In this document: positions 58,126 to 64,000 of the stretch, piece by piece
Layout: each line of letters begins with the position of its first letter
How positions within the stretch are numbered: the first letter of the stretch is position 1
Assembly: GCA_015501055.1 (NCBI GenBank)
Contig: JADNYV010000004.1
Coordinates: 496,001-560,000, forward strand
Source of the DNA: Mucidula mucida
Lineage: Eukaryota; Basidiomycota; Agaricomycetes; Agaricales; Physalacriaceae
Direction: 5' to 3'
Length of the DNA: 64,000 nt
Position numbers and translations under genes: made by a program
Notes under the pieces: generated by a model
What the model was told of the DNA's origin: nothing
Database searches by the model: none
The model's input: only the letters and a program-made list of their open reading frames with translations

Positions 58126-59241
58126 ATGGGGAGAAAGACGCTTAATGACGCTGCTCTCGGTCTGCCTCTCTTGGAGTTGCTCATCCAGGAATCCCCTCAT
58201 TGGAGATCAGCTAGTTTACATCTCGCAGGCCAGGAGCAGGTAGATGCAGTGGAGGCGGTACGCGGTCGTCTGCAGCTGCTCTCGTACCTTCAAATTTCGT
58301 GCAGACAGCTCTCTGATGGGCCAGAGAGTATTCGTGGGTTTGAAGATGCCCCCGCCCTCACCCACCTGCTGCTCGACGGCTCAAAGTGGAAGTTTGAGGA
58401 ACGATCTCAATTTCCCTGGAGCCAGCTCTCGTTCTTCCACGATGGCCGAACTTGTGTCGAGGATGAATCTATCAACTCGACATATTACACGGATATCCTT
58501 TCTCAGTCACGCGGGTTGGAACACCTGAAGATCATGGCAGCGCACGAACCAAATGTCTTCCTTCCAAGGGTCGTACACCGAGGCGTGAAGCGCCTAGAGT
58601 TTTGTGACAGCTCCATTCTCAGCTATTTTGCCTGCCCTAGCAACGACTGGTTTGTAGGGGTCGAGGACACCCACGACGTATGCAATCAATTGAAGGAATT
58701 CATCTCCGCGTCTTGTAGAGGGCCTTCTCAATTGCTCACATACCTCGATATCGTCAACATCATCCCCAATCATGACTTTCTTTCCATGCTCGGAGTAATG
58801 TCCGCCTTGACGGACCTACACGTCGACTTTTGCAACTGGCAGGACGATATCAATCTCATTCATTATGAAAACATGCTCATTCGCCTCTCGCGCTGTATCA
58901 TGGAGAATCCACGCACTATCACACCAGAGCTCATACCGCGTTTGGAGGCTTTACACATTGCGATATACGACTCCAGCAATTGCCCGGAGGCGGTGACTTT
59001 CCTCGATGATCCGTTGGCTGGATTTTCAAGAAGCAGAGTTCGGATGACGCCGCTAAAGTCGGTAGAAGTGTGCGTGTACGCGAAGCAAGTAAACGTCTCG
59101 GCGCAGAATAGGGCGTTCTATTCCGGGTTGAGGGAAAGAGAGATGTGCCATCTTCGTGTGTACTCTTGTTACAATCGTGATGATGGGTCTGGGCTGCCAA
59201 ACCAAGTCGATTATACAAGCTTGGAGACAGAGTGCGAATAG
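58126..59241 (+). CDS. F-box-family LRR-like protein lacking its F-box
   Basis: A single exon of 371 residues. The text is that of the C-terminal part of agaricomycete F-box proteins: LPLLELLIQESPHWRSASLH, GRLQLLSYLQISC, APALTHLLLDGSKW, QFPWSQLSFF, SQSRGLEHLKIMAAHEP, KRLEFCDSSILSYF, LLTYLDIVNIIPN and LEALHIAIYDSS. The expected F-box (about the first 60-100 residues) is absent, and no exon for it was found upstream, where a recent tandem duplication sits. ATG 58126 is the first in frame but may not be the original start. It is either a 5'-truncated gene or one whose first exon is misassembled. Confidence 0.65.
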   Translation: MGRKTLNDAALGLPLLELLIQESPHWRSASLHLAGQEQVDAVEAVRGRLQLLSYLQISCRQLSDGPESIRGFEDAPALTHLLLDGSKWKFEERSQFPWSQLSFFHDGRTCVEDESINSTYYTDILSQSRGLEHLKIMAAHEPNVFLPRVVHRGVKRLEFCDSSILSYFACPSNDWFVGVEDTHDVCNQLKEFISASCRGPSQLLTYLDIVNIIPNHDFLSMLGVMSALTDLHVDFCNWQDDINLIHYENMLIRLSRCIMENPRTITPELIPRLEALHIAIYDSSNCPEAVTFLDDPLAGFSRSRVRMTPLKSVEVCVYAKQVNVSAQNRAFYSGLREREMCHLRVYSCYNRDDGSGLPNQVDYTSLETECE

Positions 59242-59486
59242 CTTGACTCCTTACTAGATTGACTCGATGCTACTTTATAAAACTCGTACTAATAATCGCC
59301 GACGACTAAAGACTAGTCACCTAGTGATTATATGAGTCCGCGCGTAGGTTGCAATCGACTTTGACGGGTTGATTGAGATTCGCTTACTAGGCTGTCGGAT
59401 AGGATTACGCGCGCTGCCTCGTCATTGAGGCTTGAGGCCGTCGAGAATAATAGTTGAGATAGTGAGCGAAACAAAATACAGACAAT

Positions 59487-60443
59487 CTAATGCATGCCAG
59501 AATAACGAGGATCCATGGGACCCATACCTGGCGAACCCATACCGCCCATGCCTCCGCCCATACCACCCATACCACCAGGCATGCCACCACCCATACCCCC
59601 GCCCATATTTGGCAATCCAGCGCCTCCCATGCCTCCACCCATACCCATGCCGCCCATGCCGCCTCCCATGTTTGGTAAACCTGCGCCGCCTCCCATATTC
59701 GGCAAACCGCCCATGCCCATGCCCATGCCGACCATTGCCCGAGGCATTTCGGCCGGTCCGGGCAAACCCATGCCGCCCATACCTCTTGTCATGTCTGGCC
59801 CCATGCCCATTCCGTCCAAGTCAGGCGGGCGGCCCATGCCCATCATTTCGCCACGACCCATTCCCATTCCCATTCCCATAGCGCCGCCTGGCATTCCCAT
59901 TGGACCGCCACTACGAGGAAACCCAGGTGGAGGACCGCCACGGCCCGGGTAGGGATAGTTGACTTGCTGGGGTGGACCGCGCTGGGGTTGTTGAGCATAT
60001 CCTCGAGAACTTGAGTGAGGAGACGAGCCGCTATGGTGATGTGAAGGGTGATGTGACTGATGTGAAGGGAGGGAGTGTGGATGGGATGGGGGCTGGGGCG
60101 GCGGCGGCGGCGGGGTGGTCTTTCGACGAGTGAACCGGACAAGGACCGTCGGGTCATAGTACAGGTTTGAATGCTCGTCGACATGGAATTGCTGCGTCCC
60201 AATGTCCCACTGTGGCCCGCGAGACGCCCGAGCTGTCATGAGGAACGAATTCCATTCAGACGCACTTTCAATGCTTTCTGCGAGACCACTGTCACTGCTG
60301 CTCCCTGGTCGGCTCAGATCCACTCGGACGCCTTTTTCTTTCGCCGCATTCTGCACTTCGGCTGTCATTTTGCTGCCCAAGTCCTGCGCATTATGCCTTG
60401 GCACGCTTACTCGCACACCCCGTACCGGTCGACCAGGAGCCAT
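59487..60443 (-). CDS. protein with a Gly/Met repeat C-terminus
   Basis: ATG 60443 starts MAPGRPVRGVRVSVPRHN; the frame reads further upstream without an ATG, so a short 5' exon or a missing base is possible (an ATG for MSDGDQDQDH lies at about 60509 in another frame). The N-terminal half is compact (MTAEVQNAAKEKGVRVDLSR, ESASEWNSFLMTARASRGPQ, LYYDPTVLVRFTRRKT). Then follow Pro and His/Ser runs, and about 120 residues of Gly-Met repeats such as GMGGMGMGG and LPNMGGG to the stop at 59487. The repeat half is low-complexity and may drive phase separation. No domain was identified. Confidence 0.7.
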   Translation of the reverse strand: MAPGRPVRGVRVSVPRHNAQDLGSKMTAEVQNAAKEKGVRVDLSRPGSSSDSGLAESIESASEWNSFLMTARASRGPQWDIGTQQFHVDEHSNLYYDPTVLVRFTRRKTTPPPPPPQPPSHPHSLPSHQSHHPSHHHSGSSPHSSSRGYAQQPQRGPPQQVNYPYPGRGGPPPGFPRSGGPMGMPGGAMGMGMGMGRGEMMGMGRPPDLDGMGMGPDMTRGMGGMGLPGPAEMPRAMVGMGMGMGGLPNMGGGAGLPNMGGGMGGMGMGGGMGGAGLPNMGGGMGGGMPGGMGGMGGGMGGMGSPGMGPMDPRYSGMH

Positions 60444-60759
60444 ATACGCGTTGAAAAGAGCGAGATATGATCGCGTGATCTTGATCTTGATCTCCGTCAC
60501 TCATTCTCTCACGATTCTTCGTAAGTACAACGACCTCTTCGGAGAAATGACAGTGGTACTCATCTCTCATGGGACTTGCTTTCTCATTTGACACCTTCGT
60601 AAGCCAGTCGAGAGCCGAAGAGACGCGCACTACTAGTAGGCCTTTTGGAGATCAGTTATCGCCTGATCCATCCCACGACATGCTCGGAAAACTAGACATT
60701 GCTCACAATATAAGTACATTGACTTGTGAACGGTGTCTACATCTTCCCCAACTTGTAAA
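60444..60759. promoter_or_regulatory. divergent promoter between the Gly/Met gene and the first dehydrogenase
   Basis: 316 bases. TATAAG at 60709-60714 lies 46 bases before the dehydrogenase ATG, a good TATA position. Confidence 0.45.
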
Positions 60760-61856
60760 ATGTCCTTCTCCGCGCAGCAATTGTCTGGAAAAGTTGCCCT
60801 TGTCACCGGCGGGGGAACCGGGATGTGCGTACATACACACCCGTCTTCATGGCTCTACTGATCTCTTGCTCATAGCGGTCTCTTCATGGCGCAAGGGCTT
60901 GCCGCAGCGGGTGCCAAGGTCTACATCACCGGGCGCAGATTTGAAGTCCTTGAAAAGGCTTCCAGCGCTTCTCCAGGAAACATGGTTCCGTACGTCTACT
61001 TTCCTGACACCAGATCAAGCCACCGACATCTCGTAGCCTCCGCATGGATGTCACCGACGAAGAATCCGTACTCGCTGGCGCGAAACATATCAGGCAGGCC
61101 GACGGGAAACTAGATATCCTCATCAACAAGTGAGTTGAACATTATTGTTAGCTATGTTAACTGATACAATCCAAGTGCGGGTGCAGCGTACACAGCACGC
61201 GAGCCGAACTTTTCTGAAAAGAAGCTGGCCACCTTCACCGAGAAAAGGGATCCTTTCGAAGTGGAATATATGCGCGATTGGGTCGAATTGTTTACCCTCA
61301 ATACTGTTGCGCCGTTTTTCGTTGTCAAGGCTTTTACAGATCTCCTTGTCAATGGCGCTGGGAAGGACCACACGTCATGCGTGATTAACATATCTGCTGG
61401 TGCATCCCGCTTGTTAGGATCGAACAGCATAACAAGTGTCCGTGCTGTCTTTTTGAACTTCGTCCAATTGATTCTAGATCTTATCTAGTTCGCTTACAAC
61501 ACCACCAAGGCGGCATTGGACCAGTTGACGCGCTCTCTGGCTGCCGATTTCGGCAAGCGCGATGTACCCATTCGTGTTAACTCTCTCGTTCCCGGATTTT
61601 TCCCTTCAGAGATCATATCGGCTGAAAGGCTCGAAAGTATTAAGACGACAGTGGTTCCGGGCTTTGTTGCTGTCGTTCCCGCAAAACGAGGTGGCCGGTA
61701 CGTTTACCTCTCCCCTCAACTTGGTCATGAGATAACGTTCTGTGATTCTGTAGCCCCGATGAGATCGTTGCAGCGATGATGCATCTAGCCACGAGTGAGT
61801 ATACGACTGGGGAGCTGCTGGGAATAGATGGGGGCGCTACTCTTGTCAATCCGTAG
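60760..61856 (+). CDS. short-chain dehydrogenase/reductase, intact copy
   Basis: Classical SDR with an NAD(P) Rossmann fold. Seven exons (60760-60824, 60876-60989, 61037-61129, 61176-61437, 61489-61697, 61754-61856 and none beyond) sum to 846 nt, 281 residues, with the frame closing exactly. Motifs are TGGGTGIGLFMAQGLAAAGA (TGxxxGIG cofactor loop), MDVTDEES, LDILINNAGAAY (NNAG), SCVINISAGAS (catalytic Ser), FAYNTTKAALDQLTRSLA (Tyr and Lys), IRVNSLVPGFFPSE and LLGIDGGATLVNP. Such enzymes often reduce ketones or 3-ketoacyl groups; the substrate cannot be told. A close tandem copy follows at 62501. Exon borders coincide in the two copies. Confidence 0.93.
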
Positions 61857-62500
61857 AATGGAATGGTTCGTTATAATTTCTGCTTGTATATTACTCGTTT
61901 CGATCAAATTGGTCTCACTTGCCTTCACGCACTCTGACTTCCTTTCTGTAGCAAGTTCTGTAGCAGGCTCTGCGTATCATGCCATGATGCAGTCCCTCAA
62001 ACTTGCCAACCATAATTGGATGCCATGAGCTCAAGCTGCGCGTTGAAACTCTAATCTGAATCTGGCACGGCAATCGCGTAACCGTTCTCGTCACCTCGCT
62101 TTGCTCATTTCCCCACGATCTCGAGGCCGCCTGCGATAGCTGCGAACCTCCCTTGCGTGTGGAAAATCTGGAAACAGATTGAAGGTGCACAAAAAAGTTA
62201 TTCATAGTAAGAACTCCTTGTGAGTATTCCTGCGTCAACTTGAATCTCGTCATAGAAACTCCGCTGTTTGTCAGTACATACGTGTGTACAGACGCTACGC
62301 GACGGTCAAATTACCAGTGTCTCCGGACCATCTTACTAAGTAGCAGCAGCTTAGAAATAAATTCGCGTCCAATGACCCCTCTTTGACCAAGCAACATCAA
62401 TGAACTACCGTTTCGCCTTCTTTGGCCAAATAAGATATGCCTTGTACAGCTATATATTGTGGTAGTCTATTTCTGAACTTGTTCTCTTCAAAGCTTGAAG
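61857..62500. other. spacer between the two dehydrogenase copies
   Basis: No gene is seen. It carries the promoter of the second copy, including the TATA element listed next. Confidence 0.5.
62451..62458 (+). promoter_or_regulatory. TATA box of the second dehydrogenase copy
   Basis: TATATATT lies 50 bases before ATG 62501, much as the first copy has its TATA 51 bases before its ATG, so the promoter layout was duplicated with the gene. Confidence 0.55.
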
Positions 62501-63582
62501 ATGACGACCTCCCCGAAACAATTGTCCGGCAAAGTTGCCCTCGTCACTAGCGGCGGAACTAGCATGTAGGTGGATGCACACGGGTTGCTCAGCATCTAAT
62601 GATGCTTTGTCTGTAGCGGTCTATCGTTGGCTAAAGGTCTCGCTGCGTTTGACGCCAAGGTCTACATCACAGGGCGCAGACTCGAAGTCCTGCAAAGGCC
62701 GCTAGCGCCGTGCCAGGCAGTCTAGTTCCGGACGTCTAGTTGTTAGTTGACACCCTTGGGAACCAGCGCTTGAAATTTCATACTTAGCTTACAGATGGAC
62801 GTCACCAACGAAGAATCTATATTGAATGGTGCGAAACGCATTGAGCAGGTCGACGGGAAGCTCGATATCCTCGTCAACAAGTGAGTCGACAGACAACCTC
62901 GATTCGCGTTGACTGATATGTCCCAAGTGCCGGTATAGGTCACGCCGACCACGACCCACAGTTTGTTCAAAAGAAACTCGCCGCATTCTATGAGAATAAG
63001 GATCCTTTCGAGCCGGAATCATTGGGTGACTGGGTGGCCGTGTTTACCATCAACACCATGGCACCGTTTTCCATGGCCAAGGCATTCACCAACTTACTTG
63101 TCAAGGGCGGCGGGGAGGATAGTACGTCCTCCGTGATCAACATCTCTGCGGGGCTTGGCCGTATGTTGGGGACAGCTGCTATGACGAGCGTCAGTGCACT
63201 TTCAAAGTGACTTCATGTACTGAACACATTGCAAAGTTTTCTTACAACACTTCAAAGGCAGCATTGAACCACTTGACGCGTCCTCTGGCTGCCGATTTCG
63301 GAAAGCGGGGGGTGCCCATCCGTGTTAATGCTCTTGTTCCTGGATTATTTCCCTCCGACGTGGTATCGCCTGAATTCTTCGAGAGCGTGAAGACGACTCC
63401 GGTTACGGGCTTTGTTGCTCTCACTCCCGCCAAGAGAGGTGGCCGGTAAGTTTTTTAGAGGTCCTTAGCGTCACGAGCTGATCGTATCGTGAACTTGCAG
63501 GCCTGATGAGATTGTTGCAGCGATGATGCATCTCACTACGAGTGAGTACACGAATGGGGAGCTTTTGGGGATAGATGGTTAA
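62501..63582 (+). pseudogene. short-chain dehydrogenase, decaying tandem copy
   Basis: Tandem paralog of the gene at 60760 with the same exon layout. The active-site residues remain (SVINISAGLG; SYNTSKAALNHLTRPLAA; IRVNALVPGLFPSD). Damage is seen at several points. The cofactor loop reads TSGGTSIG, so two of the three conserved glycines are Ser. One base is missing near 62693 in LEVLQ-KAASA, giving an early stop as written. The donor that matches the first copy (GTACGT) is GGACGT here, though a GT three bases on would splice in frame. The end is cut: after LLGIDG the stop comes at once and the last GATLVNP-like residues are lost. It is likely non-functional or strongly altered. Confidence 0.7.
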
Positions 63583-64000
63583 TCCGTGAAGTTACTGTAC
63601 CTATGATGTCGGCTGTTGCCGGCGCACGGATGTATTTTAATTTACCGGTGTATTCTGGTGTCTTCTGCGTCATTACCTTTCTTGACCTTGTACCCTGATG
63701 AGCGACGTACAGTAGAATCGACTGCACTCGCAATGCGTCGTGTCTTGTTGCAGAAATATCGCTTCATTTTTGGAGTCACTGGTGCCTATGCTCTGCGGCA
63801 TGTCAACATCACTCTCAGCGGTGGGTCTTTCATGGCTAATTCTGCTTTCATATTTACACTGGATTTTGTACTTCAATAGACGATCTTGGTCGTGAGCTTG
63901 AAGGGCGATTTTCGCAGTCGTCAGTCAACTTTTCACCAGGAATAGCTCGTTTCGACAGCCATATTCTGTCCAAGTGCGTTCCCGCCCAAACGACTAATCC
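63583..64000. other. right-edge region without a supported gene
   Basis: A short plus-strand open frame (63616-63879) has no domain and no convincing splice chain. Nothing else is seen. Confidence 0.5.

Noticed and set aside
59432..59952. long Pro/Ile/Met-rich open frames on plus opposite the Gly/Met repeats
   Set aside because: They are antisense shadows of the GGM repeat codons; the minus frame has a folded N-terminal half and the plus frames do not.
62700..62790. loss of splicing in the second dehydrogenase because GT became GG
   Set aside because: Rejected as proof of death: a GT three bases later joined to the CAG before ATGGACGTC keeps the frame.

Overview
The window is nuclear DNA of a filamentous basidiomycete, almost certainly an agaricomycete. 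Genes are dense and on both strands. They are cut by many 45-60 nt introns with CTAAC/CTGAC-like branch points, and several families are typical of that group: DUF3433 membrane proteins, DUF4470-MYND proteins, degenerate F-box/LRR genes and extracellular intradiol dioxygenases. No rRNA, tRNA, CRISPR array or intact transposon was found.

Layout. 1-10.5 kb: extracellular intradiol dioxygenase (+), cullin-3 (+), an unknown protein (-), a GPI-type cupredoxin (-) and tRNA pseudouridine synthase Deg1/Pus3 (-). 10.5-24.4 kb: exportin-T (-), a frame-broken F-box gene (-) divergent from a single-pass membrane protein (+), a GH5 exo-1,3-beta-glucanase (+), a Gln-rich protein (-), a small multi-span membrane protein (-) and a ToxD-like medium-chain reductase (-). 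24.9-36.2 kb, all minus: ataxin-2/Pbp1, a DUF4470-MYND protein and BUB1. 36.7-46.8 kb: DUF3433 membrane protein (+), a single-pass protein with a repetitive beta-rich region (-), an F-box relic (+), a prostaglandin-reductase-type dehydrogenase (-) and a large disordered nuclear-looking protein (-). 47.7-54.5 kb: a Ser/Thr-rich GPI wall protein (+), an MFS sugar transporter (+) and a convergent GH13 alpha-amylase (-). 55.6-64 kb: a TOPORS-like RING/RS ubiquitin ligase (+), a 130-bp tandem duplication, an F-box-family LRR fragment (+), a Gly/Met-repeat protein (-) and two tandem short-chain dehydrogenases (+), the second decaying.

Functional themes are cell-wall and starch/aromatic turnover (GH5, GH13 plus sugar transporter, intradiol dioxygenase, GPI wall protein) beside housekeeping genes (CUL3, DEG1, LOS1, PBP1, BUB1). 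Three features of gene structure stand out. There are at least five GC-AG introns whose use is forced by conserved protein motifs. There are two micro-exons of 2 nt and 4 nt. There are some twenty places where a conserved reading frame continues only if one base is missing from this sequence; all are in the deletion direction, which points to assembly error more than to gene death. No wholly new multi-gene system was identified.
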